DNA of 64,000 bases from positions 744,001 through 808,000 of the forward strand of contig NZ_SMLM01000002.1 of the NCBI RefSeq assembly GCF_004682015.1, given 5' to 3'. Below, in pieces: positions 1 through 8,509 of this stretch. How positions within the stretch are numbered: position 1 is the first letter of the stretch; the number at the start of each line of letters is the position of its first letter. Below the pieces are notes generated by a model. That model saw only the letters and a list, made by a program, of their open reading frames with translations. It was not told the DNA's origin and ran no database searches. This stretch comes from Ramlibacter henchirensis. Lineage in GTDB: Bacteria; Pseudomonadota; Gammaproteobacteria; Burkholderiales; Burkholderiaceae_C. The position numbers and the translations under genes were made by a program.

Positions 1-372
1 GCCGCCGCGTTCCGCCAGTGCCAGGAGGGCGGGCACCATCACGATGTCGGGGTGGATGGTCGCCTCGTCGTGCACGGAGTCGAAGTCCAGGGCGGAAGCG
101 AGCAGGCCGTTTGCGAACGCCGCTGAAGCCGCGGGGAGACGGACCTCATCCGTCCACAGCGAGGCCTCGCGCGCCCCGCCCTGGCCGGCGAGCATCTCCA
201 ACACCGGGGCGACGCCCGTCGCGGCCGAACCGGCCCACGCCACGGCCAGCGTATCGAGCAGGGTCCGCTTCGCGCACGCCACCGCTTGCGCGGGGATGTC
301 TTCGATCCTCAGCCCCGCGACCCAGGCCGGCAGCGTCTCGTCGAGGCGGTGGGCAGCGCTCATGGGATCCAT
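1..372 (-). CDS. MmgE/PrpD family protein, N-terminal part (cut by window edge)
   Basis: The reverse strand is open from an ATG at 372 to the window edge, giving 124 residues that read as the N-terminus of the MmgE/PrpD family (2-methylcitrate dehydratase-like and related lyases). Visible features are the early segment RTLLDTLAVAWAG, then a helix-rich stretch ending in ALDFDSVHDEATIHPD, which is the family's conserved N-terminal block. A GGAGAG sequence lies about 9 bases before the ATG at 372; the in-frame ATG at 363 is an alternative start. It is divergent from the Crp/Fnr gene, 118 bases away. Substrate cannot be told from this fragment. The family call is seen in sequence; any pathway role is inference. 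Confidence 0.75.
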   Translation of the reverse strand, partial: MDPMSAAHRLDETLPAWVAGLRIEDIPAQAVACAKRTLLDTLAVAWAGSAATGVAPVLEMLAGQGGAREASLWTDEVRLPAASAAFANGLLASALDFDSVHDEATIHPDIVMVPALLALAERGG

Positions 373-490
373 GTCCAGTGGTCTCTCCACGGCCGGCTGG
401 TGAGCTCATCGGGGGAGAAACTCATCGTCCGATATCCTAGCGACGCGATCCGGCGCAGACTGTGTTCCGGGCTACATTTCGCGACCTCAT

Positions 491-1198
491 ATGACGGCCA
501 ACGCCCCGGAGCGGGACATCCTCGAAATCTTGCGCCGCAACAAGTGGCTCGCCCAACTGCCCGCCGATGCAACGGCTGAACTCGCCGCCGGAGCACGCCG
601 GCGCCGCCTGGCCGACGGCGAATTGATCGCCGGACGCGGCAAGCAGCCCGAAGGCCTGGCACTGGTGGTGAGCGGGGCGATCCGCAGCAGCAACTTCTCC
701 GCGGAAGGCCGCGAGATCGCCTTCTCGCTCGTGAAGCCGGGCGGTCTCTGGGGCCTTGTCGCCGTCCTGGACGGCGCGGGCGCCGTGCACGAGACGCGCG
801 TCAGCGGACCGACGGAGCTGATCGTCTTTCCCACCCGGCTGGTGCGCGACATGCTGGATCGGGACCCTGCCCTCTACAAGCCGGTGACGCAGATGCTCTG
901 CTACCGGCTGCGCAAGGCGTACAGCGCGGTGGACGACCTGGCGCTCGCCACGCTGCGCCAGCGCCTGGCACGCCAGCTCTGCACCCTCGCCACCGAGCTT
1001 CCCGCGGAGAAGCGGCACATCTCGGTGACGCAGGACGAACTCGCCAACCTGGTCGGCGCCACGCGTCCCAGCGTCAACCGCGAGCTCGCGGTGCTGGAGC
1101 GCGAGGGACTGGTCGAGCGCCAGTACGGCGGCGTGACGGTGCTCGATTACGAGCACCTGCACGAACTCTGCGCCACGCAACGCATCTTCGAGCTCTGA
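491..1198 (+). CDS. Crp/Fnr family transcriptional regulator
   Basis: A 235-residue protein with the Crp/Fnr layout: an N-terminal cyclic-nucleotide-binding-type beta-roll (roughly residues 15-130, with the EGLALVVSGAIR turn and the PGGLWGLVAVLDG segment), a dimer helix, and a C-terminal winged helix (about 160-225) whose recognition region reads SVTQDELANLVGATRPSVNR. There is no cysteine cluster at the N-terminus like that of Fnr, so it is not an obvious iron-sulfur oxygen sensor. It is divergent from the MmgE/PrpD gene, suggesting it may control that gene, and convergent with the Bug gene downstream. Ligand unknown. No clear ribosome site precedes the ATG, so the start is moderately certain. 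Confidence 0.88.
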   Translation: MTANAPERDILEILRRNKWLAQLPADATAELAAGARRRRLADGELIAGRGKQPEGLALVVSGAIRSSNFSAEGREIAFSLVKPGGLWGLVAVLDGAGAVHETRVSGPTELIVFPTRLVRDMLDRDPALYKPVTQMLCYRLRKAYSAVDDLALATLRQRLARQLCTLATELPAEKRHISVTQDELANLVGATRPSVNRELAVLEREGLVERQYGGVTVLDYEHLHELCATQRIFEL

Positions 1199-1236
1199 CG
1201 GCCCGCTTTACGCTTGGGCCTCGCCCTCGATGCGGG

Positions 1237-2193
1237 CTATTCGGCCCGGATGTTGAAGTCCTTCACCAGCTTGCTGAACTTGGCCACGTCGCGGCGGATG
1301 AGGGCGGTGAACTCCTCGGGGGTCTGCGTCCACGGGTCCGATCCGCCGGCGACGATCTGCTGTTGCATCTCCGGCGTGGCGACCACCTTGACGATCGTCT
1401 CGTTGAGTTTCTGCACGATCTCCCTGGGAGTGCCGGCCGGCGCGAGGATGCCGTACCAGCTCACCAGCTCATAACCCGGGATGCCCGCTTCCGCCATCGT
1501 CGGGACGTCCGGAAGCGATGCGGCACGCTTGGTGCCGGTGACGCCGATCGCGCGCAGCTTGCCCGCCTTCACGTGTTCGATCAGGCCGGTGACCGTGGAG
1601 GCGTACATGTCGATCTGGCCGCCCAGGAGGTCGTTGATGGCGGGCGCGTCGCCCTTGTAGGGCACGTTCATGAGCTTCACGTCCGCCATCGCCTTCATCA
1701 GTTCGATCGTCATCAGCGGGGTGCCGATGCCCGACGTACCGTAGGTCAGCTTCTCCGGGTTCGCCTTCGCGAAGGCGAGCAGCTCCTTGAGATTGCGCGC
1801 CGGCAGCGAGGGCCGCACGACCAGCAGGTTCTGCGACGACACGATGGTGGTGACCGGTGCGAAATCCGTCAGCACGTTGAACGGGAGCTTGCTGAACGCC
1901 GGGCCGATCGTGATGTTGGCGGTTCCCATCAGCAGCGTGTAGCCGTCGGCCGGCGCCTTGGCCACGTAATCGAAACCGATGTTGCCGGAAGCACCGGACC
2001 GGTTCTCGACCACGACCGTCTGGCCGAGCGCGGGCCCGAGCTTCACCGAAAGCTGCCTCGCCAGCACGTCCGTCGCGCCCCCGGGCGGATACGGAACGAT
2101 CAGCCGGATCGGTTTGTTCGGGTAGGTCTGGGCGCCCGCGGTCATGGCCACGACGCTGCAGAACAGGCCAAAGAGGAAGTTGACTAGCCTCAT
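1237..2193 (-). CDS. Bug/TctC family periplasmic substrate-binding protein
   Basis: A 318-residue member of the Bug (Bordetella uptake gene) family: periplasmic solute receptors of tripartite tricarboxylate transporters that usually bind carboxylates. The chosen ATG at 2193 gives a clean Sec signal peptide (MRLVNFLFGLFCSVVAMTAGAQ) directly before the family start TYPNKPIRLIVPYPPGGATD; longer in-frame starts would put charged residues ahead of it. Further family marks are ADGYTLLMGTANI and the GTPREIVQKLN segment. It is divergent from the P450 operon at 2375 with 181 bases between, and no TctA or TctB membrane gene is nearby. Ligand not determinable; the P450 context suggests an organic acid fed to that pathway. 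Confidence 0.92.
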   Translation of the reverse strand: MRLVNFLFGLFCSVVAMTAGAQTYPNKPIRLIVPYPPGGATDVLARQLSVKLGPALGQTVVVENRSGASGNIGFDYVAKAPADGYTLLMGTANITIGPAFSKLPFNVLTDFAPVTTIVSSQNLLVVRPSLPARNLKELLAFAKANPEKLTYGTSGIGTPLMTIELMKAMADVKLMNVPYKGDAPAINDLLGGQIDMYASTVTGLIEHVKAGKLRAIGVTGTKRAASLPDVPTMAEAGIPGYELVSWYGILAPAGTPREIVQKLNETIVKVVATPEMQQQIVAGGSDPWTQTPEEFTALIRRDVAKFSKLVKDFNIRAE

Positions 2194-2374
2194 GACGGCG
2201 CTCCAGTGGAAAGTCGTGCACGCATCGTAGGAACGGCGCGTGCCCGTGAATGTCATCCACATCACATTCGGCACTGCGGCGCGCGGCCGCCAGGGAATGT
2301 GCGGAAGCGGACAGTCTGCCGCGTGGGTCCAAAACTAACATCGAGCCCGTCGCCCGACCTGCCTTGCACCACGC

Positions 2375-3649
2375 ATGAACCCCGAAGCCCTCCGAGCCGC
2401 CACCCCCGACGCCACCAGCGGAGCGCAGGAGCCCCGCTGCCCGTTCAGCCAGCAGCCGGCCCACCGCTTTCCATTGCCACGCTCGCACCCGATGAATCCG
2501 CCGCCGGCCTACGAGGACCTCGGCTCGGAGCACCCCGTGCGCCGCGTGGTGCAGTGGAACGGGCGCGAAGCCTGGTTCGTCACCCGCCACGCGGACGTGC
2601 GCGCCCTCCTGATGGACCCGCGGACCAGCGCGGATGCGGCGCATCCCGCCTACCCGGCGCAGACGCCGGCGCTCAGCATCGTGCGCAGGGACTACCAAGT
2701 GTTCGCCCAGATGGATCCGCCCCATCACACGGAAGAGCGGCGGCTGGTCGGTGAAGAGTTCTCCGTCCGCAACGTGGAACTGATGCGGCCGAAGGTCCAG
2801 GCGCTGGTGGACCGGCTTGTCGATCGCATCGCGGCCAGGGAGCGGCAGGCCGATCTGGTCGAGGACTACGCGCGTCCCCTCCCGTGCGAAGTGATCTGCA
2901 CGCTGCTGGGCGTGCCCGAGCAGGACCACGGCGCGATCCAAGACTGGGCGCGGCAGATTTCCTCCCTCGGCACGCCGCAGCAGCAGGCCGCCGACATGAT
3001 CAAGGACTTCTGCGACGGCTATCTCACGGAGCTGGTGCGCCGCAAGGCGGCCGACCCCGGCGACGACCTGTTGAGCCGGCTGATCGTCAACCACATGAAG
3101 CCCGGCAGGATCACGGAGCGCAAGGTGGTGAGCCTGGCGCGCCTGTTCCTCACGGCGGGCCACGAATCCACCACCGGCACGCTGGGCGTGGGCCTGGCCG
3201 CGCTGCTGTACCACCCCGACCAGCTGGAGCTGCTGCGGCGCGACCCCTCGCTGATCCGCAATGCGGTGGAAGAGATCCTGCGCTTCACCGACGTCACGCA
3301 CTCGGGCCGCCTGCGCACCGCGCGCGAGGACATCCAGATCGGCGACGTGACCATCCGCGCGGGCGACGCGATCATCATGCACCAGCCCACCGCCGACCGC
3401 GACCCGGCCGTGTTCGAGGACCCGCACAGGTTCGACATCACGCGCAAGAACGCGCGGCTGCACCTGGCCTTCGGCAGCGGCATCCACATGTGCATCGGCC
3501 AGCCGCTCGCCCGCATGGAGCTGCAGATCGCGATCATTACGCTGGTGCAGCGTCTTCCCGGATTGCGGCCTCTCGTTCCGCTGGAACAGCTCCCCTTCCA
3601 TACCGGCCTGGCGATCTATGGTCTCGAGTCGCTTCCGGTCGCGTGGTGA
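2375..3649 (+). CDS. Cytochrome P450
   Basis: A 424-residue soluble bacterial P450 monooxygenase. The I-helix oxygen-activation motif is AGHESTT, the K-helix ExxR lies in EEILRF, and the heme loop is FGSGIHMCIGQPLARMEL with the axial cysteine at about residue 373. No ferredoxin or ferredoxin reductase gene adjoins it, so electrons must come from elsewhere; the nearest ferredoxin in the window is at 28737. It starts a plus-strand run with the SDR (20 bases later) and the DapA-like gene. The N-terminal 39 residues before MNPPPAYEDLG are proline-rich and may be an overextension: the ATG at 2492 is a possible later start. Substrate unknown. Confidence 0.93.
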   Translation: MNPEALRAATPDATSGAQEPRCPFSQQPAHRFPLPRSHPMNPPPAYEDLGSEHPVRRVVQWNGREAWFVTRHADVRALLMDPRTSADAAHPAYPAQTPALSIVRRDYQVFAQMDPPHHTEERRLVGEEFSVRNVELMRPKVQALVDRLVDRIAARERQADLVEDYARPLPCEVICTLLGVPEQDHGAIQDWARQISSLGTPQQQAADMIKDFCDGYLTELVRRKAADPGDDLLSRLIVNHMKPGRITERKVVSLARLFLTAGHESTTGTLGVGLAALLYHPDQLELLRRDPSLIRNAVEEILRFTDVTHSGRLRTAREDIQIGDVTIRAGDAIIMHQPTADRDPAVFEDPHRFDITRKNARLHLAFGSGIHMCIGQPLARMELQIAIITLVQRLPGLRPLVPLEQLPFHTGLAIYGLESLPVAW

Positions 3650-3669
3650 GCACCGAAGGAAAACCTGTC

Positions 3670-4464
3670 ATGAATGATCGCCAGCGTCCCGGACGTCTCG
3701 CGGGCAAGGTCGCCTTGATCGTCGGCGGCGGCACCGGCATCGGCGCCTGTGCCGCCCGCCTGTTCGCCGCCGAGGGAGCGGCCGTGGCGGTCGCCGACAT
3801 CCAGCACGAAGCGGCATCGCAGGTCGCGCAGTCCATCGTCGCGGCCGGCGGGCAGTCGGTCGCCATCGCCGCCGACGTGATGAGCGAGGAGAGCGTGCGC
3901 GCCGCCGTGGACAGCGCGGTGCGGCAGTTCGGCAGGCTGCAGGTGCTGTTCAACTGCGTGGGCGGGTCGCTGCCGGCGGATGCGCCCGTGACCGAGGTGG
4001 ATTTCTCGGTGTGGGACCGCACCATGAACCTGGACGTGCGCGGCACCCTGCTCGCCTGCCGCCATGCCATCCCGCACATCGTCGCGGCGGGAGGCGGCTC
4101 CGTGGTGAACATGTCGTCCGGCGCCGCGCTTCGCGGTTCGGGCAAGGCCCACATCTATGCGGCCGCCAAGGGCGCGGTCGTCGCCGTGACACGCAACATC
4201 GCCGGCACCTACGCCCGGCACAACGTGCGCGCGAACGCCATCTGCGCCGGGCGCATCAACACCGAGCGGATCCGGCGCACCTATGGCGTTCCGGGGAACC
4301 CGAAGCCGGGCGACGTGAACATCGACGAGGTGCTCAAGACCTACCCCTTCTGGTTCGGCGAACCGGAGGACATCGCCAACGTCGCGCTGTTCCTGGCGTC
4401 GGACGAGTCGCGGATGATCACCGGCGCGGCGATCCCCGCCGACGGCGGCCGAAGCGCCTACTGA
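3670..4464 (+). CDS. SDR family NAD(P)-dependent oxidoreductase
   Basis: A 264-residue short-chain dehydrogenase/reductase. The nucleotide-binding glycine motif GGGTGIG lies near residue 17, followed by an acidic residue (VADIQ) that favours NAD(H) over NADP(H). The catalytic serine is in VVNMSSGAAL and the YxxxK pair in YAAAKGA. The C-terminal segment ends in ITGAAIPADGGRSAY, as in classical SDRs. The start MNDRQRPGRLAGKVALIVG is chosen because it opens the Rossmann fold; the frame runs far upstream through the P450 gene but that part is only a shadow. It follows the P450 closely and likely oxidises the hydroxylated product (inference). Confidence 0.92.
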   Translation: MNDRQRPGRLAGKVALIVGGGTGIGACAARLFAAEGAAVAVADIQHEAASQVAQSIVAAGGQSVAIAADVMSEESVRAAVDSAVRQFGRLQVLFNCVGGSLPADAPVTEVDFSVWDRTMNLDVRGTLLACRHAIPHIVAAGGGSVVNMSSGAALRGSGKAHIYAAAKGAVVAVTRNIAGTYARHNVRANAICAGRINTERIRRTYGVPGNPKPGDVNIDEVLKTYPFWFGEPEDIANVALFLASDESRMITGAAIPADGGRSAY

Positions 4465-4479
4465 TCCGAAGGAGCGGAC

Positions 4480-5469
4480 ATGCCGAAGTACGCGAAGGGT
4501 GACGCGCGCGCATGGATCCGCTCCAGCTTCCGCGGCTACTTCGTCGCGCTGTACACGCCTTACGGCGCCGACGGCGCCATCGACGAAGCGGCCCTGCGCC
4601 ACAACACCGAGCTGACGCTCTCCCTGCCGGGCGTCGGCGGCCTGTCGGTGCACTCCATCCACCAGGAGTTCTGGACCTTGACGGATGCCGAGCGCATGCG
4701 GGTGACGGAGGTGGTGCTGCAGACCGTCGCCGGCCGCAAGCCCGTGATCGTCGGCGTTTCGGACACCAGCGCGAGAAACGTGGTGGAGTTCGCCAACCAT
4801 GCATCCGCCCATGGGGCCGATGCGGTCATGGTCTGGCCGCCGTACTACGGCCCGAAGACGGCTTCGGGCGTCCGCGATTTCCACGAATACGTCGCCGCGC
4901 GCACCCACATCGGCCTGTTCGTATACAGCACGACCTTGTCGGAGCTGGGCTTCTACCTCACGCCCGATATGGTGGAGACGTTGCTGGACATCCCCAACGT
5001 CTGCGGCGTCCAGAGCACGGTGGCGAGCCCGTCGGGATACGCCGCGATGATGGAGCGCGTGGGCGACAGGATCTGCGTGTCGACCTCCCTGGAGGAAACC
5101 TTCCTGTTCGGCAAGCTCGGCTTCGGGGAGCGCGCACCCGATTTCCTGATGGGAGCTTCACGGCCGCTGCTGGTGCAGAACCATTCGCACCCGCGCTGCG
5201 GCGACTTCCTCGCCGCGGCGCTCGCGGGCGACTACGTCGAGGCGGCGCGGCACATGAGGGACATCATGCGCATCGCGGACAAGCTCCAGAGCCGGTACTT
5301 CGCCCAGGGCTTCCACCACGTGGCGCTGTTCAAGCAGCTGTCGACACACCTGGGCCTGCGCGGCGGCCCCGCGCGCGCACCGATGGGCGAGCCCACGCCC
5401 GCCGAACTGGCCGAGTGCTTCGAGATCATGGCCGCGGCGGGCCTCACGCCGCCTGCCGGCGAACGTTGA
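4480..5469 (+). CDS. DapA/NAL superfamily protein lacking the Schiff-base lysine
   Basis: A 329-residue TIM-barrel protein of the dihydrodipicolinate synthase/N-acetylneuraminate lyase superfamily (usual length about 290-310). The barrel start (RGYFVALYTPYGADGAIDE) and the strand around VPNV/CGV are recognisable. By ungapped reading against E. coli DapA from memory, the catalytic lysine in GIK is replaced by glutamine (GVQ, residue 178), the YNxP motif is YSTT, and the GTTGE loop reads HSIHQEF. The family's usual aldol/retro-aldol chemistry is therefore doubtful. It is the last gene of the P450-SDR set and probably acts on that pathway's product, but no reaction is assigned. Confidence 0.8.
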   Translation: MPKYAKGDARAWIRSSFRGYFVALYTPYGADGAIDEAALRHNTELTLSLPGVGGLSVHSIHQEFWTLTDAERMRVTEVVLQTVAGRKPVIVGVSDTSARNVVEFANHASAHGADAVMVWPPYYGPKTASGVRDFHEYVAARTHIGLFVYSTTLSELGFYLTPDMVETLLDIPNVCGVQSTVASPSGYAAMMERVGDRICVSTSLEETFLFGKLGFGERAPDFLMGASRPLLVQNHSHPRCGDFLAAALAGDYVEAARHMRDIMRIADKLQSRYFAQGFHHVALFKQLSTHLGLRGGPARAPMGEPTPAELAECFEIMAAAGLTPPAGER

Positions 5470-5490
5470 CGTTGAAGCTTCGCGGGCGTG

Positions 5491-6519
5491 TCAGAGGTGG
5501 CCCAGGACGCGCTTGGGTTGGTAGGGCGCTTCCAGCCGCCGGACTTCCTCGGGCGTGAGCAAGAGTGCGGTGCCGGCCACCAGGTCTTCCACCTCCTGCA
5601 CGCTCTGCGGGCCGACGATGGGCGCGGTGACGCCGCCGGCCGCGGCATGCGGTGAGAGCAGCCACGCCACCACCACCTGCGCCCGCGTGACGCCGCGCTC
5701 CTTCGCCACCCTTCCCACTTCCGCTGCGATGGCCAGGTCCGCCGGGCTGCCGTAGTACTGCTTGCGCAGCGGATCGTGCTCGCGGCGCAGGGTCGCAGGC
5801 GCGTCGGGGTCTTCGGTCAGGAAGCCGCGCGCGAGCGGGCTCCATGGCACGCAGGCCACCCCCTGGTCACGCAGCAGGGGCAGCATCTCGCGCTCCTCCT
5901 CGCGGTACGCCAGGTTGTAGTGGTTCTGCATGGTCGTGAACCGCGTCCAGCCATGCCGCTGCGCAACCTGCTGCGCCTTGGCAAACTGCCAGGCCCACAT
6001 GCTGGACGCGCCGATGTAGCGGGCCTTGCCGGCCTTCACCACCTCGTGCAGCGCCTCCATGAATTCCTCCACCGGAACCTCGTAGTCCCACCGGTGGATC
6101 TGGTAGATGTCCACGTAGTCCATCTGCAGGCGGCGCAGCGAAGCATCGATCGCCGCGAAGATGCGCTTTCGCGAGAGCCCCTGCATGTTGGGGCGGCGGG
6201 CCTTCTCGAGGGACGCCAGGTCCTGCCCGGACTTGAAGTCAAACGAAACCGGGTTGTAGACCTTGGTCGCGATCACCAGTTCGTCGCGCCGGCCGAACTC
6301 GCGCACGAGCTTGCCGACCAGCTTCTCCGATTCGCCCGCCGAGTACGTGTCCGCCGTGTCGATGAAGTTGATGCCGAGTTCCAATGCACGTCGCACGATG
6401 GGCCGGGCCTCGTCTTCCCCCAGCACCCAGGGACGCCACTTGGCGGCGCCCATCCCCATCATCCCCAGCGCGAGCGGCGAGACCTGCGCCCCGGCCTGTC
6501 CCAACCGGACGTAGCGCAT
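5491..6519 (-). CDS. Aldo/keto reductase
   Basis: A 342-residue aldo/keto reductase of the large plant-Kv-beta/YhdN-like group. The catalytic tetrad is visible: aspartate and tyrosine in DTADTYSAGESEK, lysine in VIATKVYNP, and histidine in IYQIHRWD. The NADPH-binding C-terminal part contains VPWSPLARGF and the IVGPQSVQEVEDLV segment. The start MRYVRLGQAGAQVSPLALG at 6519 is fixed by a TGATG junction with the stop of the deacetylase gene upstream. It is the last gene of a six-gene minus-strand operon beginning at 10810. It reduces aldehydes or ketones; substrate unknown. Confidence 0.93.
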   Translation of the reverse strand: MRYVRLGQAGAQVSPLALGMMGMGAAKWRPWVLGEDEARPIVRRALELGINFIDTADTYSAGESEKLVGKLVREFGRRDELVIATKVYNPVSFDFKSGQDLASLEKARRPNMQGLSRKRIFAAIDASLRRLQMDYVDIYQIHRWDYEVPVEEFMEALHEVVKAGKARYIGASSMWAWQFAKAQQVAQRHGWTRFTTMQNHYNLAYREEEREMLPLLRDQGVACVPWSPLARGFLTEDPDAPATLRREHDPLRKQYYGSPADLAIAAEVGRVAKERGVTRAQVVVAWLLSPHAAAGGVTAPIVGPQSVQEVEDLVAGTALLLTPEEVRRLEAPYQPKRVLGHL

Positions 6520-7361
6520 CACGCAGCCTTGAACGGTGCGCGCTCGTCGTACTCGCGGGCCGCGGCCTCCAGCGTGGTGAACACCGCGCTTTTCTTCGCC
6601 AGGCCTTCCAGCAGCCCCTCCAGCATCAGCATGCGGTGGCCGCGCCCGATCACGTAGGGATGGCAGGTGTAGGTGAAGATGCCCCACTCCTCGGTGCGGA
6701 TCATGTACTCCCAGTCATCCAGCCAGTTCTGCAGCACCAGCCGCGCATTCATCAGGCCGGGCGTGACGCTGGTGGGCATGCGGATGTACTCGAAATGCGG
6801 GAAGTCATCGGTCGACCAGCTGATGGGCAGCTCGATCAGCGGCGTCGGCGCGCCGAATTCCATGCCGCGGTCGGCATGCACCTTGTCGCCCTGGCGCACA
6901 CGGTACGGCGTGTGGTCGTCGCCCATCATGCTGCTCTCGTAGTAGAAGCCGTACTTGAGCAGCAGCCGCACCGTGTCGGCACTCAGGTCCCAAGACGGCG
7001 AGCGGTACCCCACCGGCACCTTGCCCGTGAGCTGCTTGAGCCGCTCGATGCCGCGCACGAGCTCGGCCTCTTCCTGCTCGGGCTTCAGGCTGGCCGGCGG
7101 AACGTGCGTCCAGCCGTGGTGGCCGATCTCATGACCCGCCGCGACGATGGCCTCGCACATCGCCGGGTACGTATCGACCACCACGCCCGGGATGAAGAAC
7201 GAGGTCTTGATCGAGTAGCGGTCCAGCAGCTTGAGGATGCGCGGGATGGCGACGGCATCGAACTCGCCGCGCGAAACCGGCGTGGGGCTCGTCAGTCCGC
7301 GCGCCACCAGGCCGGACATGGCATCGACGTCGAAGGTAACGCAGGCAAGGTGTCTGTTCAT
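6519..7361 (-). CDS. NodB-homology polysaccharide deacetylase family protein (possible amidohydrolase)
   Basis: A 280-residue NodB-fold protein. Metal and catalytic motifs are visible: CVTFDVDAM (motif 1, aspartates), HEIGHHGWTH (motif 2, two metal histidines) and GYRSPSWDLS (motif 3). There is no signal peptide, so it is probably cytoplasmic, unlike cell-wall deacetylases. Soluble members of this fold include PuuE-type allantoinase, which opens a cyclic amide. Its place beside an M20 peptidase supports a small C-N bond substrate (inference). The start at 7361 overlaps the M20 stop by ATGA, indicating translational coupling, and the aldo/keto reductase follows by TGATG. Confidence 0.88.
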   Translation of the reverse strand: MNRHLACVTFDVDAMSGLVARGLTSPTPVSRGEFDAVAIPRILKLLDRYSIKTSFFIPGVVVDTYPAMCEAIVAAGHEIGHHGWTHVPPASLKPEQEEAELVRGIERLKQLTGKVPVGYRSPSWDLSADTVRLLLKYGFYYESSMMGDDHTPYRVRQGDKVHADRGMEFGAPTPLIELPISWSTDDFPHFEYIRMPTSVTPGLMNARLVLQNWLDDWEYMIRTEEWGIFTYTCHPYVIGRGHRMLMLEGLLEGLAKKSAVFTTLEAAAREYDERAPFKAA

Positions 7362-8509
7362 AGGTCAAGGATGGTCAAGGCCAGCGCTTGCGCGCGGGGC
7401 ACGATGCTGTCCACGCGCAGCCACTCGCGATCGGTGTGGACGTCGCCGCCGACCGGGCCCGTCGCGCAGAGCGTCGGGGCGCCGACGGACGCCGTGAGGC
7501 CGCTGTCCGCGGACCCGCCGGTGAATTCGCCGTCCACCTTCATGTCGAGTTTCTTCGCGCTCTCCTGGTATTTCGCCAGCAGCCGCTGGCCGGCTTCGGA
7601 GGCCACGAGCGGCAGGAAGATGCCCTCGTGCGTGACGTGCGCATGGGTGTTGCACACGGACTCGCGGCAGATGATGCGCAGGATCTTCTCGCGCAGCTCC
7701 TGGTGGTCCACGTTGCCCGGGTAGCGCACGTCGAGCTGCGCCTGGGCATGATCGGCAACGGTGTTGACCGTCATGCCGCCACGGACCGTTCCCACGTTGG
7801 CGGACAGTCCCAGCGACCGGTCGTTCAGCTCGTGCAGCTCGACCACCTTGCGCGCGAGCGCCTCGATGGCGGAGGCGCCCTTCTCCGGCGCCACGCCCGC
7901 ATGGGCGGCCACGCCCTTCACCTCGAAGTCGATGAAGAACGCGCCCTTGCGCCCGGTCACCACGTTGCCGCTCGGGCGGCCGGGCTCCGCATTGAACACG
8001 GCGCGGGCGCCGCGGGCCTTCTCGATCGTGATCTGCCGCGACGATGGCGACGCGACCTCCTCGTCCCCGGTGAACAGCACGCGGATCGGCGCCGCCTCGG
8101 GTGCGAGCTCCACCAGGGCGCGAGCCACGAAGGCGTGCATCACCAGCCCCGCCTTCATGTCGGCGACGCCGGGTCCATAGGCCATGTCGCCGTCGATGCG
8201 GAAAGGCCGCCGCTGCGCGGTGCCCACCGGGAAAACCGTGTCCATGTGGCCGAGCAGCAGCACGTGCGGCGCGCCCGCCCGGCCCGCCAGCGTGGCGGAC
8301 ACGCAGTCGCCGTGGTCGGCCAGTGGATGCCGCTGCGTCGCCAGGCCGGCATCCCGCAGGAAGGACTCCATCAGGCTCGCCATGCGGTCGGCGCCGGGCT
8401 TGTGCGAGCTCCCGCTGTCGATGTTGACGGCGGCCTCCAGCAGCTCCAGCATCTCGCCCCGGCGGGCGGCGAGCCAGCCGCGAACGGCGGTGCGGACGTC
8501 GGTGTTCAC
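7358..8509 (-). CDS. M20 family metallopeptidase (carboxypeptidase G2-like)
   Basis: A 383-residue M20 di-zinc hydrolase. The metal-binding histidine/aspartate motif is LLLGHMDTVFP, the bridging aspartate is in YGPGVADMKAG, and the catalytic glutamate pair is in LFTGDEEVAS. The lid dimerisation domain follows around VAAHAGVAPEKGASAIE. The layout resembles glutamate carboxypeptidase G2, which removes C-terminal glutamate from folates, but the family also covers N-carbamoyl and N-acyl amino acid hydrolases. The GTG start at 8509 is chosen because it forms a GTGA overlap with the upstream stop and follows GGCGGAAAAG. No signal peptide is visible, so it is likely cytoplasmic. Exact substrate unknown. 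Confidence 0.9.
   Translation of the reverse strand: MNTDVRTAVRGWLAARRGEMLELLEAAVNIDSGSSHKPGADRMASLMESFLRDAGLATQRHPLADHGDCVSATLAGRAGAPHVLLLGHMDTVFPVGTAQRRPFRIDGDMAYGPGVADMKAGLVMHAFVARALVELAPEAAPIRVLFTGDEEVASPSSRQITIEKARGARAVFNAEPGRPSGNVVTGRKGAFFIDFEVKGVAAHAGVAPEKGASAIEALARKVVELHELNDRSLGLSANVGTVRGGMTVNTVADHAQAQLDVRYPGNVDHQELREKILRIICRESVCNTHAHVTHEGIFLPLVASEAGQRLLAKYQESAKKLDMKVDGEFTGGSADSGLTASVGAPTLCATGPVGGDVHTDREWLRVDSIVPRAQALALTILDL

Noticed and set aside
373..490. Fnr/Crp box in the divergent promoter region
   Set aside because: I looked for TTGAT-N4-ATCAA and TGTGA-N6-TCACA forms and found no acceptable match.
1469..3601. A 710-codon minus-strand open frame opposite the P450 gene
   Set aside because: Antisense shadow of the P450 and an alternative frame of the Bug gene; no domain and no ribosome site.
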